A stretch of DNA of 10,473 nucleotides from an uncultured Rikenellaceae bacterium (GCA_947176715.1 CAMWRR010000041.1:1-10473), one strand, 5' to 3'; shown: positions 1-6,657, counted from the stretch's first letter. Translations and numbers: made by a program. Notes: generated by a model from the letters alone, not told the origin.

Positions 1-226
1 GCGTTATTAACTAAATGTGCCTAACCGCCTCTATTAATTCTCTCGCGATGTGCGGCCCCCCGCAGGCTCCGTCCCTTGTGAAGCTCTCCGACTTCTTACT
101 AACAGCACCCTAACCGCGCAAAAGAACTTTTCATAAGGAATCACTTGTCTATGCCCCCAACTATCCCTCTTCTGCCCACCGCGAGGCGCGGTCCCCCGCA
201 ATCTCCGTCCCTTGTGAATCTCTCCG
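1..226. repeat. Intergenic region with two 39-bp imperfect direct repeats
   Basis: No convincing gene is present. Two 39-bp copies, at 52-90 and 188-226, agree at 35 of 39 positions and share the core CTCCGTCCCTTGTGAA. Each is preceded by the 9-mer CCTAACCGC (20-28 and 109-117), so the region reads as two units of unequal length. A 6-bp hairpin, ACCGCG-AGG-CGCGGT (178-192), leads into the second copy. The second copy ends exactly at the last base before the hydrolase stop codon. The repeats lie downstream of that minus-strand gene but carry no U-tract, so they are not an ordinary terminator. They resemble members of a dispersed intergenic repeat family (inference). A 74-codon minus-strand frame over them is low-complexity and basic, and I do not regard it as a gene. 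Confidence 0.7.
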
Positions 227-1036
227 CTACCGATTCGTCTCACCGACAGTCTCGACAATTATCCCGGCAACCATTTCCGTCGCTTCGTGATGGGCCTGAT
301 GACCTGTATCGGGGATAATGCGGTGGGTCATGTATGGTGTCATGGCGATTATTCTGTCACGGGCCTCCTCGGGTATGAAATAGTCGTCTGTTCCGAATAC
401 GGCGCACTGAGGTATGTTCAGCTCCGCCAGCTTTCCGGTGAGATCTTCGCGCTCCGCCATGCCTCGCAATGCGGCGAGTATACCCTCGTCGTCGGTCATC
501 ATGGCCTGTTCGGAGAGGGCGTCGATGGTCTCCTCCATGCGTTCGACATTACAGGGAGCGAAACTCCTCGACGGGTTGACGGAGGTGAGCAACTCTTTCC
601 TGCCCTGCTCTATCACGGCTATCTCGCGCAATCTGTCGGCCGCACGCTCCGGCGTATCGGCCAGCGGCGAGCTGTGAAGCAATACGAGGGCAGAACAACG
701 CTCAGGATATCTCGTCGCAAAGGCGCACGCGACATATCCCCCCATAGAGTGCCCCACTACGGCGGCCCTGTCTATTGATAACTTGTCGAGCAACGCGCAT
801 GCCGTGTCGGCGAAGTAGCTCATGGTGCACTTGTCGGACGGCACCTCGGAGATACCGTGTCCGGGTAGGTCTAAGGCGACCACGCCCACATGGGCCTCAA
901 GCGCCTTTATGAGCACATCCCACGACTCTATCGACTCCATGTAGCCGTGTATGAGCATCACTACGGGCTTGTCGCCCATATCGTCGCTGACATAGTATCG
1001 TGTGGCCGTTCCGGCGAGTATGGCAAATCGTTCCAT
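227..1036 (-). CDS. Alpha/beta-fold hydrolase
   Basis: A 269-residue single-domain alpha/beta hydrolase, a usual length for the family. Visible elements in order: the oxyanion-hole motif HGYMES (30-35), the strand ending LDLPGHG (55-61), the nucleophile elbow GHSMGG with Ser97, an acid candidate in FGTDD (Asp217 or Asp218) and the catalytic His246 in DTGHQAHHE. The catalytic triad is therefore complete. No signal peptide or membrane segment is visible, so it is probably cytoplasmic. The substrate cannot be told; relatives include esterases, lactonases and C-C hydrolases. The ATG start fits the first strand, and the gene lies 40 nt downstream of the small acidic-protein gene on the same strand, so both probably share the promoter at 1324-1354. 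Confidence 0.9.
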   Translation of the reverse strand: MERFAILAGTATRYYVSDDMGDKPVVMLIHGYMESIESWDVLIKALEAHVGVVALDLPGHGISEVPSDKCTMSYFADTACALLDKLSIDRAAVVGHSMGGYVACAFATRYPERCSALVLLHSSPLADTPERAADRLREIAVIEQGRKELLTSVNPSRSFAPCNVERMEETIDALSEQAMMTDDEGILAALRGMAEREDLTGKLAELNIPQCAVFGTDDYFIPEEARDRIIAMTPYMTHRIIPDTGHQAHHEATEMVAGIIVETVGETNR

Positions 1037-1076
1037 AATAATGATGTGGGGCGAGCCTTATGCGGCTGTATCGATG

Positions 1077-1259
1077 TTACAGTTCGTCTTCATCTTCAAA
1101 ATAGTCGAGAACCGACTCTTTCTCGGGCCGATATATCTCCTCGTCTTCGTCGTCGAGAACTATGCGGTCTTTCCCGCTCTTTCTGTTGGGCGCGAGCTTT
1201 GTCGGCTTCTTCAAATCCTCCGAGGAACCTCTCTCCCGGAAATGTCTGTCGCTTTTCAT
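1077..1259 (-). CDS. Small hypothetical protein, basic N-terminus and acidic C-terminus
   Basis: A 60-residue protein read from ATG at 1259; a GTG one codon upstream (1262) is an alternative start. The first half is basic (KKPTKLAPNRKSGKDR) and the second half strongly acidic, ending LDYFEDEDEL. No membrane segment or signal peptide is visible. The LDYFEDED-like tail and KSGK motif recall short uncharacterised proteins I associate with Bacteroidales, but this is recollection rather than a search. A matching promoter lies about 65 nt upstream and the hydrolase gene follows after 40 nt, which supports it being expressed. Function unknown; the charge pattern would suit a small protein-binding or nucleic-acid-associated factor (inference only). 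Confidence 0.6.
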   Translation of the reverse strand: MKSDRHFRERGSSEDLKKPTKLAPNRKSGKDRIVLDDEDEEIYRPEKESVLDYFEDEDEL

Positions 1260-1323
1260 CACGGTGTTACTCAGTGGTGTATCTTCAAGTAAGAGTCCCT
1301 GACGGGGCTATCCGTTACTACGG

Positions 1324-1354
1324 CAATAATAGCGATTTTTTTTAACTGCGCAAA
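1324..1354 (-). promoter_or_regulatory. Bacteroidota-type promoter for the small protein/hydrolase unit
   Basis: On the minus strand TTTG (1354-1351) is followed after exactly 19 nt by TATTATTG (1331-1324). This matches the Bacteroidota sigma-ABfr consensus TTTG-N19-TAnnTTTG with one mismatch. It predicts a leader of roughly 55-60 nt before ATG 1259. It lies just upstream of the divergent nitroreductase promoter. Confidence 0.65.
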
Positions 1355-1372
1355 ACATGTCGCGGTTTTGGT

Positions 1373-1380
1373 TAATTTTG
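1373..1380 (+). promoter_or_regulatory. -7 element of the nitroreductase promoter
   Basis: TAATTTTG is a perfect TAnnTTTG element, 53 nt before ATG 1434; no clear TTTG sits 19 nt upstream. Two direct copies of TTGTGCGC (1383-1390 and 1398-1405, 15 nt apart) follow at once, at or just after the predicted transcription start, and could be an operator (inference). The element argues for the ATG at 1434 over the TTG at 1368, which would lie upstream of the transcript. Confidence 0.6.
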
Positions 1381-1433
1381 CATTGTGCGCACTACAGTTG
1401 TGCGCCCCCGAAACAGACTATAACCGACCGATT

Positions 1434-2174
1434 ATGAAAACGATATTCGACCACCGCTCCATACGCCGCTACACCGACAGCCCCGTAAGCGACGATACTA
1501 TGGAGCGCATACTTACGGCCGCCACACGCGCCTCTACGGTAGGCAACATGCAGCTCTACTCGCTCGTGGTCACCACCGACCGCGACATTCTCGACAAGCT
1601 CTCGCCGCTTCATTTCGGCCAGATAGCCTCTATGGGTGCCCCCGTAGCCGTCACCGTATGTTGCGACGTGCACCGCTTCTCGCGCTGGTGCAGTGTGTCG
1701 CAGACCGAGCCCTCCTACGACAACATGTTGTGGTTTGTGAACGGAGCCATCGACGCACTGCTCGCCTCCCAGAACATGATACTCGAGGCGGAGGCCAACG
1801 GGCTAGGCGCATGCGTGCTCGGCACCACGCTCTACAATGCCGCCGAGATATGCGACCTTCTGCGGTTACCCTGCGGTGTGGCTCCCGTCACCACCGTTGT
1901 CATGGGCCACCCCGCCGAGACCCCCTCGCTCACCGAGCGACTTCCGCTCGAAGCCGTCGTCCACCGCGACACCTACCGCGACTACGACGACCAAGAGATA
2001 AAAAGGCTATGGGCCGAAAAAGAGGCTCTCGACTACGTCAAAGAGCTGGTGCGCGAGAACGGCACACGCAATCTGGCCGAGATATTCACCACTAAAAGAT
2101 ACCCGGCAAGCGACAGCATATTCTTCACGGAGAAATACATGGAGACACTTAAAAAACAAGGCTTCCTGAAATAA
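1434..2174 (+). CDS. Nitroreductase-family FMN oxidoreductase
   Basis: A 246-residue protein of the nitroreductase fold, NfsA/FRP-like in size. The FMN phosphate-binding start FDHRSIRRYTDSPV (5-18) is intact, followed by the dimer-core helices, the segment LEAEANGLGACVLGT (117-131) and the strand VTTVVMGHPAETP (152-164). Family members are homodimeric flavoproteins that use NAD(P)H to reduce nitro compounds, quinones or flavins; the physiological substrate here is unknown. The last 60 residues are charged and helical, as in members where the C-terminus wraps the partner subunit. I chose ATG 1434 because the frame upstream to TTG 1368 overlaps the predicted promoter and the family normally begins just before the FxxRRSxRxY-like motif. 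It converges on yidD with a 21-nt gap. Confidence 0.92.
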   Translation: MKTIFDHRSIRRYTDSPVSDDTMERILTAATRASTVGNMQLYSLVVTTDRDILDKLSPLHFGQIASMGAPVAVTVCCDVHRFSRWCSVSQTEPSYDNMLWFVNGAIDALLASQNMILEAEANGLGACVLGTTLYNAAEICDLLRLPCGVAPVTTVVMGHPAETPSLTERLPLEAVVHRDTYRDYDDQEIKRLWAEKEALDYVKELVRENGTRNLAEIFTTKRYPASDSIFFTEKYMETLKKQGFLK

Positions 2175-2195
2175 CGGCCGTTCGTACGGGCCGCT

Positions 2196-2492
2196 TTACG
2201 GAACCGGATCGTACCCCGACCCACCCCACGGATTGCACGACGCTATCCTCTTGATTGCGAGCCACGTACCTTTGAACAGACCGTATTTGCGCAACGCCTC
2301 GGCGGCATATTGCGAGCATGTGGGGGTATATCGGCATGCAGACGGCAGATGGGGAGAGACTACCCGTTTGTATATGAATATCAGAGCGAGCGGAACGGAT
2401 ATGGCTACATCCTTGAGTGTCAGCCCGTCACCTTTGGGCTTCGGCGCAGATCTGCGCGAGAATCCGTTCGACCGACCGGAAGATTGTGTCAT
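2196..2492 (-). CDS. yidD: YidD, membrane protein insertion efficiency factor
   Basis: 98 residues from ATG 2492. The family signature is complete: an amphipathic or hydrophobic segment VPLALIFIYKRVVSP (33-47), SACRYTPTCSQYA (51-63), a helix with LRKYGLFKG, then the C-terminal CNPWGGSGYDPVP (86-98). The conserved Cys residues are 53, 59 and 86. YidD works at the inner membrane beside the YidC insertase. The N-terminus carries about 30 extra polar residues compared with the usual short leader. ATG 2492 is preferred over ATG 2516 because AAAGGAGGAG lies about 5 nt upstream, a rare good Shine-Dalgarno match here, although those bases also encode Lys-Glu codons of rnpA. The gene overlaps the rnpA end by 65 nt, consistent with the usual rnpA-yidD coupling. 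Confidence 0.92.
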   Translation of the reverse strand: MTQSSGRSNGFSRRSAPKPKGDGLTLKDVAISVPLALIFIYKRVVSPHLPSACRYTPTCSQYAAEALRKYGLFKGTWLAIKRIASCNPWGGSGYDPVP

Positions 2493-2805
2493 AGCTCTCC
2501 TCCTTTTTAGAGACATAGATGAATGCGATGTCGACGTGTCTCATGGCGTCCGTGACGAAACGCCCCTTGCAAAGCCTGAACGCCTCGCGTGTGCGCCTCT
2601 TGATAAGATTGCGGTGCACGGCCCTCTTGCTGTAACGCTTGCTCACCGACACCAACATACGTAACGGCGGCACCCCATCCGCAGGCTCATTTACCAGATA
2701 TACACACTTGAACGGAAAAGAGAAGAACGAACCGCCACGTGCGAACAGCGCGTCTATGTCGCGTTTGAGGCGTATCCGTTCTATTTTAGGGAATCTGCAG
2801 TCCAC
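2428..2805 (-). CDS. rnpA: Ribonuclease P protein component
   Basis: 125 residues, typical for RnpA. The RNA-binding RNR motif is plain: KRAVHRNLIKRRTREAFR (60-77), preceded by a basic start (RIRLKRDIDALFARG, 10-24) and the central strand RMLVSVSKRYSK (49-60). The protein assists the RNase P RNA in 5' processing of pre-tRNA. The start is GTG (2805), 4 nt after the hemD-like stop codon (TAG-CGCT-GTG), so translation is probably coupled. No in-frame ATG lies nearby that would keep the first helix. It sits between the HemD-like gene and yidD, an order I know from other Bacteroidales genomes. Confidence 0.95.
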   Translation of the reverse strand: MDCRFPKIERIRLKRDIDALFARGGSFFSFPFKCVYLVNEPADGVPPLRMLVSVSKRYSKRAVHRNLIKRRTREAFRLCKGRFVTDAMRHVDIAFIYVSKKEESYDTIFRSVERILAQICAEAQR

Positions 2806-2809
2806 AGCG

Positions 2810-3742
2810 CTATTTCGCCTTGGCAGGCGTTTTGGTAGTGGTGGCCGAGGCCGACACCGTAGCGCTGGCGCTCTTCTTGACAGAGACGCTCTTGCGTTTT
2901 TTAGCCACCACCTTGGCTTTGGCCAGAAGCTGTTCGTTAAGCTCCGATGCCTCGCGTATGCTGGCGGCGATATATTCGGTATCTATGGCTTCGCCTTTAT
3001 TGAAACGTTTTATGTAGTTGTCGAGCGCCATCACCATAGAGGGGAACTCCTTGGTGGGGGCGAGCACCGACACCTCCATGCCGGCATCCATAGCGGCCTT
3101 TGCCGTAGCCGTGCCGAACGTGGCTATCTTGCAACCTTCGTAGACGCTGCTGTCGAACGACTCCACCAGCGATGTTATCTCGGCTGGCGAGTAGAACGCC
3201 ACTATCCCGAACTTCTTGAGGTCGAGCTCTTTGACGGCGTCGTTGCTGACGGTACGGGCGAGCACCACCTTGTCGTATTTTATCTTGGCCTTGTCGAACG
3301 CCTTGAACATCTCGGGCTTATGGGGCTCCGACACCGCCACGAGGAAACGCTCCTCCTTGTGTTTGACCACTATGTCCATCATGTCGGCGACACTGCCCTT
3401 GCCGAAGAATATCTTGCGCTTGCGGTAGACTATGTATTTCTGCAGATAGAGCGCGATGGCCTCTGTCATGCAGATATATTTCATATCCTCGGGCACCGTC
3501 ACGCGACACTCGTCGCATATCCTGAAAAAGTTGTCGATAGTAGTACGGCTCGTAAAAATAACCGCCGTATGAGCCAGTATGTCTACGCGTTGGCTACGGA
3601 ACTCCCGGGCCGATACCCCCACCACCTTTATGAAAGGCCTGAACTCTATGTTGAGCTTGTTGCGAGTTATGAATTCCGCGTAGGGAGACTTGTCGGGAAC
3701 GGCGGGAGCGGGCTGAGATACCAATATGGATGTTATTTTCAA
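2810..3742 (-). CDS. hemD: Uroporphyrinogen-III synthase-like protein (HemD) with a Lys/Ala/Ser/Thr-rich tail
   Basis: 310 residues from TTG 3742. It opens KITSILVSQPAP and continues with SPYAEF, the FRPFIKVVGVSAREFR block (35-49), VIFTSRTTIDNFF (61-73), MKYICMTEAIALYLQKY (87-103), FYSPAEITSLV (183-193) and FGTATAKAA (209-217). This is the two-lobed HemD pattern found in Bacteroidota, which would cyclise hydroxymethylbilane to uroporphyrinogen III. HemD has no strictly conserved catalytic residue and some Bacteroidales with this gene lack a full haem pathway, so activity is not assured. The TTG overlaps the DUF4271 stop codon in TTGA, and the homologous start motif begins there, so I reject the 33-residue longer frame. 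Residues 273-310 form a low-complexity basic tail beyond the fold. Confidence 0.88.
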   Translation of the reverse strand: MKITSILVSQPAPAVPDKSPYAEFITRNKLNIEFRPFIKVVGVSAREFRSQRVDILAHTAVIFTSRTTIDNFFRICDECRVTVPEDMKYICMTEAIALYLQKYIVYRKRKIFFGKGSVADMMDIVVKHKEERFLVAVSEPHKPEMFKAFDKAKIKYDKVVLARTVSNDAVKELDLKKFGIVAFYSPAEITSLVESFDSSVYEGCKIATFGTATAKAAMDAGMEVSVLAPTKEFPSMVMALDNYIKRFNKGEAIDTEYIAASIREASELNEQLLAKAKVVAKKRKSVSVKKSASATVSASATTTKTPAKAK

Positions 3743-4638
3743 AGCGTTTCTGATTTTTGAATAACAGTAATTATAAAGCTGATCGGCAATAATTCGACCA
3801 TGCAAAGGTACAAAATGTATTGAAGAAATGAAACCCTCCAACGGATAAATAATTTCGTCAGCTCTATCGTATGATGCAGAACCATAAGCACAAGAGCCGC
3901 CATGATGGCGTATCGCAACACCATGAACATATCGTGCGGCACAAACGCCGTCAACGCCGTTATCGGGGTTATGACAAGCCCCCAGAAGCAGAATGTCAGC
4001 TTGTCGTTAAGGCGCAACGCCTCGAAGAAAAGATACGACTTGGAAGCCCCTCTGACTATGCCTGTCACCAGCCTGCGCCACAACGCCACGAGCACCACGG
4101 CACCCAAGGCTATGGGCATAATGTGGTCCGACACGCCGTAACTCTCGCCGCCCAAACCGTACGACCCCGCTATGGCGCACAGGGCCGGGGCCAACGACAA
4201 TATCAGCAACGCCGACGACATATCGGTGAGCTTGATAATGTTGACATCGAGCGATTCGGCCAGCACGCGCGCAGTGTAGCTGTAGAATTTGGCCTTGAAC
4301 ACCGACGGCAGTAGCGGCTTGTAAAGATAGAGCATACGGGTGTAGAGCACGATTAAGGTCATCGCCACGACTATATCGTAGACGGGCGGTGCGACAGGCA
4401 TCGCCGGCCCGGCCTCCCGAGGCACGAAAGACACTGTGACCGCGGCATCGCCGAGCACGTCCGTCAGCTCTGCCGCTACCGGCACGCTCCGCTCCGACAA
4501 GAACCCGTGGTCCTCCGACGATACAGGATAACGCACGGTGACGGCGGCGCTGTCCGAGACGGTCGCATATACTACCGCATGGTGCGCATGTGTCGTCGTA
4601 TCCGCCTGTGCGGCAATATCTCGTTGCTGTGTGGTCAC
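3739..4638 (-). CDS. DUF4271 family integral membrane protein
   Basis: 299 residues from GTG 4638. A polar N-terminal region of about 85 residues is followed by roughly six hydrophobic segments (about 86-106, 141-160, 172-190, 213-233, 238-256, 271-293). The C-terminus, FLQYILYLCMVELLPISFI (271-289), is the most characteristic block of the DUF4271 family, which in Bacteroidota is typically encoded just upstream of the hemD-like gene. Function unknown; inner membrane. A TTG at 4674 would extend the frame but lies upstream of the -7 promoter element at 4655-4662, so GTG 4638 is preferred. The stop overlaps the hemD start (TTGA), implying translational coupling. The N-terminus is rich in Ala, Thr, Val and His and is poorly conserved, as far as I can judge. 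Confidence 0.85.
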   Translation of the reverse strand: MTTQQRDIAAQADTTTHAHHAVVYATVSDSAAVTVRYPVSSEDHGFLSERSVPVAAELTDVLGDAAVTVSFVPREAGPAMPVAPPVYDIVVAMTLIVLYTRMLYLYKPLLPSVFKAKFYSYTARVLAESLDVNIIKLTDMSSALLILSLAPALCAIAGSYGLGGESYGVSDHIMPIALGAVVLVALWRRLVTGIVRGASKSYLFFEALRLNDKLTFCFWGLVITPITALTAFVPHDMFMVLRYAIMAALVLMVLHHTIELTKLFIRWRVSFLQYILYLCMVELLPISFIITVIQKSETL

Positions 4639-4654
4639 GGTCCGGAATTTGGTG

Positions 4655-4662
4655 CAAAGATA
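4655..4662 (-). promoter_or_regulatory. -7 promoter element of the DUF4271-hemD-rnpA-yidD operon
   Basis: TATCTTTG on the minus strand is an exact TAnnTTTG match. TTTG occurs 24 nt further upstream (4690-4687), longer than the usual 19-nt spacing. The predicted transcript begins near 4648, leaving a very short leader before GTG 4638, and excludes the TTG at 4674 as start. Confidence 0.6.
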
Positions 4663-4687
4663 ATCAAACCGCAACTAATTTATAGAC

Positions 4688-4735
4688 AAAAAAACAGCTG
4701 TATGAGACTAATTGCCCGCCATACAGCCGTTTTTA
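4688..4735 (-). terminator. Intrinsic terminator, possibly bidirectional
   Basis: GCTGTATG (4697-4704) pairs perfectly with CATACAGC (4720-4727) around a 15-nt loop. After one A-C mismatch the stem extends by AAC/GTT. On the minus strand the hairpin is followed by seven or eight T residues, so it ends the propeller-lipoprotein unit (stop codon at 4755) before the next operon's promoter. On the plus strand TTTTTATTTT follows, so it could work both ways. Confidence 0.8.
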
Positions 4736-4754
4736 TTTTCTAAGACAGAACTCT

Positions 4755-5846
4755 CTACCTACCCATAAGCTCGTCATAGCTCAGAGGCAGGGAGTATTTC
4801 AACACTGCAGGCACAGGGTCTATTACAATGGCATATATCGCCATATTGTCGAAGTCTACGGTAAAATCGAACACATCTCTATCTAACCTGACCATTTTGG
4901 TCGGATTGCCATTCCAGTCGAAGAACAGCACCGACTCGACTCCTTTCAGATAGTCCTCTCTCTCTTTCAGCTCTCTGCCTATGAACCCTAATGCAAACCC
5001 GTCGTTACAAGCCGAGACACCTGCGAACATGTGCCAGTCGGGCTTTTGACCGAACCGCGTTCCGAACTCTGTCCGGACGGCGACAGCCTTGCTCTCTATC
5101 TCCATCGGGCCGTTAAGTACCATAACACCGTCGAACGGTACAGAGTATATCTCCGTACGGTTCCACGACATATTCGACGATACCATGTGCTTTTTGTCAG
5201 GCGAAAGGGCTATCTGCATTTGGAACAGGGCATTGTTAGGCGCCACCCCCTCCTCGAGCTTATCTGTCTGGAACACACCTACCGTATCGGTCACCGTACC
5301 GTCCATGCACGCCAACAGATAGCGAACCTCCGGTTTAGACAACGGAGCATAAAGCAACTGACTGTCAGATAATGCGGTAATCTTCATAAAGCTATCGGAC
5401 ATCGTCGATATGCACTCCGCATCACCGCTCAACGAATCGGGATTTACCGTTATTTTCATCACCTTGCCATCCTGAGCACCCCCTGCGAACAACACCCCGT
5501 CATCCGACCATATATTGGTGACATAGAGACACTCTTTAGGACCGTTGCCCCTATAGAGACACTGTGCGAAATCTCCGTTATTGACATTCAAAAGCCACAG
5601 CTGGCTTTCGGTGCGTGTATCTTTGAACGCCACAATAGAGTCGGAGACCATGCACATATCGAAAGGCATCCCCATTACCATTTCAGTACGAGATATTATC
5701 TCTGGCTCCACGCTCGACAGATCGACCATGTCGAACGAGTTCAGGTCATAACTCTTAAAATCATCGGCAGGGGCGGTACCGCAACCGGATAAGACAAGCA
5801 TCGACACGCAAAATATCGATACCGGATTGAGTTTAAAACGTTTCAT
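4755..5846 (-). CDS. TolB-like six-bladed beta-propeller lipoprotein (BF3164-type)
   Basis: 363 residues. The N-terminus MKRFKLN plus a hydrophobic stretch ends in the lipobox LSGC (19-22), so Cys22 should be lipidated and the mature protein tethered in the periplasm or at the outer membrane. The remainder has repeated short beta-strand and turn blocks with Asp- and Asn-rich loops, e.g. SDSIVAFKD, WLLNVNNGD, IWSDDGVLFAGG, LSPDKKHMVSSN and DFDNMAIYAIV, consistent with a six-bladed propeller of the BF3164-like lipoprotein family. Its ligand is unknown. ATG 5846 overlaps the preceding peptide gene's stop codon by one base (TAATG), so the two are surely one unit. A terminator follows at 4688-4735. 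Codon use is less GC-rich than in trkA or murA. Confidence 0.85.
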   Translation of the reverse strand: MKRFKLNPVSIFCVSMLVLSGCGTAPADDFKSYDLNSFDMVDLSSVEPEIISRTEMVMGMPFDMCMVSDSIVAFKDTRTESQLWLLNVNNGDFAQCLYRGNGPKECLYVTNIWSDDGVLFAGGAQDGKVMKITVNPDSLSGDAECISTMSDSFMKITALSDSQLLYAPLSKPEVRYLLACMDGTVTDTVGVFQTDKLEEGVAPNNALFQMQIALSPDKKHMVSSNMSWNRTEIYSVPFDGVMVLNGPMEIESKAVAVRTEFGTRFGQKPDWHMFAGVSACNDGFALGFIGRELKEREDYLKGVESVLFFDWNGNPTKMVRLDRDVFDFTVDFDNMAIYAIVIDPVPAVLKYSLPLSYDELMGR

Positions 5847-6093
5847 TAAAAAATAGCCCTCATATCAACACATCTGATCTCAAAGCCATAATTCGTATAA
5901 AGGATACAATCATAGCGAGGATCGTAAGAACAATAAACATCGCATTTTCCGTCAATACCCTCCATAGACGACAATGCCTCTATATTATCCGCCTGAAAAT
6001 CGAGCGATACATCCTTTGCATTAGCGATATACGCAGTAACCCATCCTAAAGTGACGACAGCAAGCGAAGCTACCGCATAAAACAATTTTTCAT
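5846..6093 (-). CDS. NVEALT-like secreted peptide, start codon apparently frame-shifted
   Basis: The open frame has a hydrophobic N-terminal segment (YAVASLAVVTLGWVTAYIA), the motif DNIEALSSMEG, which matches the NVEALT signature of Bacteroidota short exported peptides, then a C-terminus with four Cys (spacing C-x3-C-x7-C-x11-C), ending DMRAIF. The only ATG at the expected place (6093) is out of this frame: it reads ATG-AAAAA-TTG, and one more A would give MKKLFYAVASL, a textbook start of 82 residues. As sequenced, translation would need TTG 6103 (85 residues, N-terminus IYYEKLF) or TTG 6085, or slippage in the A-run. So this is either a real mutation, a phase-variable tract or a base-calling error. 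The stop overlaps the lipoprotein start by one base. The AT-rich upstream region (6104-6160) contains T-runs and TTTG but no clean promoter match. Confidence 0.7.
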
Positions 6094-6310
6094 AATAGAT
6101 CAAGGTTTATGGTTATTTTCCACAAAAAAAATTATTTCTACATATACAAATATTTTCCATACGATTTCCGACTTCAATGAAACCGCATAATCAATCGGGC
6201 TTTATTCAGACACGGGACCATTCCTATTAAAGACAAGACGACAAGGGACAGAGAGCAGTAGTCTACAGAAAACACACAACATGTGGCACCGTACTACTCG
6301 GCACCCGAAC

Positions 6311-6625
6311 CTACTTCATGTGAGTACCCGTCCCGGCCTCGTCTCCGGCGGTGCTTTTTGCGACGTGTTCCCCGCAAGTTGTGCAGTCGCTCGCGCATGA
6401 TGGAGTGCAGCGCGCATCATCCTCCTCGGGTAACAGGCCGAGTGCGCGCTCCTCTTCGAGTATCTCGGCGGTGGCGCATTTGAGACCGCGTTTTTTCATC
6501 TCGTCGTTCTCGCCCACCTCGCTCTGTATGTGATGTCCCTTGCGGATTAGGGTTATGGAGAGGCCGAGTATGAGCAATGCGGTGAAGACGGCCGCTATCG
6601 TTATGGTTACGAGTGTTGTTGTCAT
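6311..6625 (-). CDS. Small single-pass membrane protein with Cys-rich tail
   Basis: 104 residues. One N-terminal membrane segment (about 4-27) is followed by basic RKGHH, predicting the tail in the cytoplasm. Next comes SEVGENDEMKKRGLKCATAEI, whose RGxxC element recalls short Bacteroidales proteins annotated only as membrane or secreted protein. The tail has a cluster Cys73-x3-Cys77-x3-Cys81-x2-Cys84 followed by His87, which could bind metal or a redox centre (inference), and ends in a Gly/Thr-rich stretch. I cannot assign a function. ATG 6625 opens the membrane segment directly. The gene is divergent from trkA, with a perfect -7 element at 6736-6743 about 110 nt upstream on its strand. Confidence 0.65.
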   Translation of the reverse strand: MTTTLVTITIAAVFTALLILGLSITLIRKGHHIQSEVGENDEMKKRGLKCATAEILEEERALGLLPEEDDARCTPSCASDCTTCGEHVAKSTAGDEAGTGTHMK

Positions 6626-6640
6626 GACGTTATTTTTTTA

Positions 6641-6648
6641 TATCTTTG
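6641..6648 (+). promoter_or_regulatory. Upstream promoter of trkA (-7 element)
   Basis: TATCTTTG is an exact TAnnTTTG element; GTTG lies 19 nt upstream (6618-6621), one base from TTTG. It predicts a transcript starting near 6654 and a leader of about 130 nt before the trkA ATG. Confidence 0.55.
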
Positions 6649-6657
6649 GATTCGCTT

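Noticed and set aside
52..226. CRISPR-like repeat pair
   Set aside because: Only two copies, four mismatches, a 97-nt gap containing parts of a larger unit and no cas genes.
34..258. 74-codon minus-strand frame
   Set aside because: Lies wholly over the two direct repeats, is basic and low complexity, has no family resemblance and overlaps the end of the hydrolase gene.
2175..2193. Hairpin CGGCC/GGCCG between nitroreductase and yidD
   Set aside because: Only 5 bp, 9-nt loop and no T-run on either strand; too weak to call a terminator despite the convergent position.
2639..3760. Long 373-codon plus-strand frame opposite hemD and rnpA
   Set aside because: Antisense shadow of clear genes; rich in His, Tyr, Arg and Gly, as expected from reading GC-rich coding DNA backwards.
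4674..4676. Upstream TTG start for the DUF4271 gene
   Set aside because: The codon (4672-4674) lies upstream of the exact TATCTTTG promoter element, so it should not be in the transcript.
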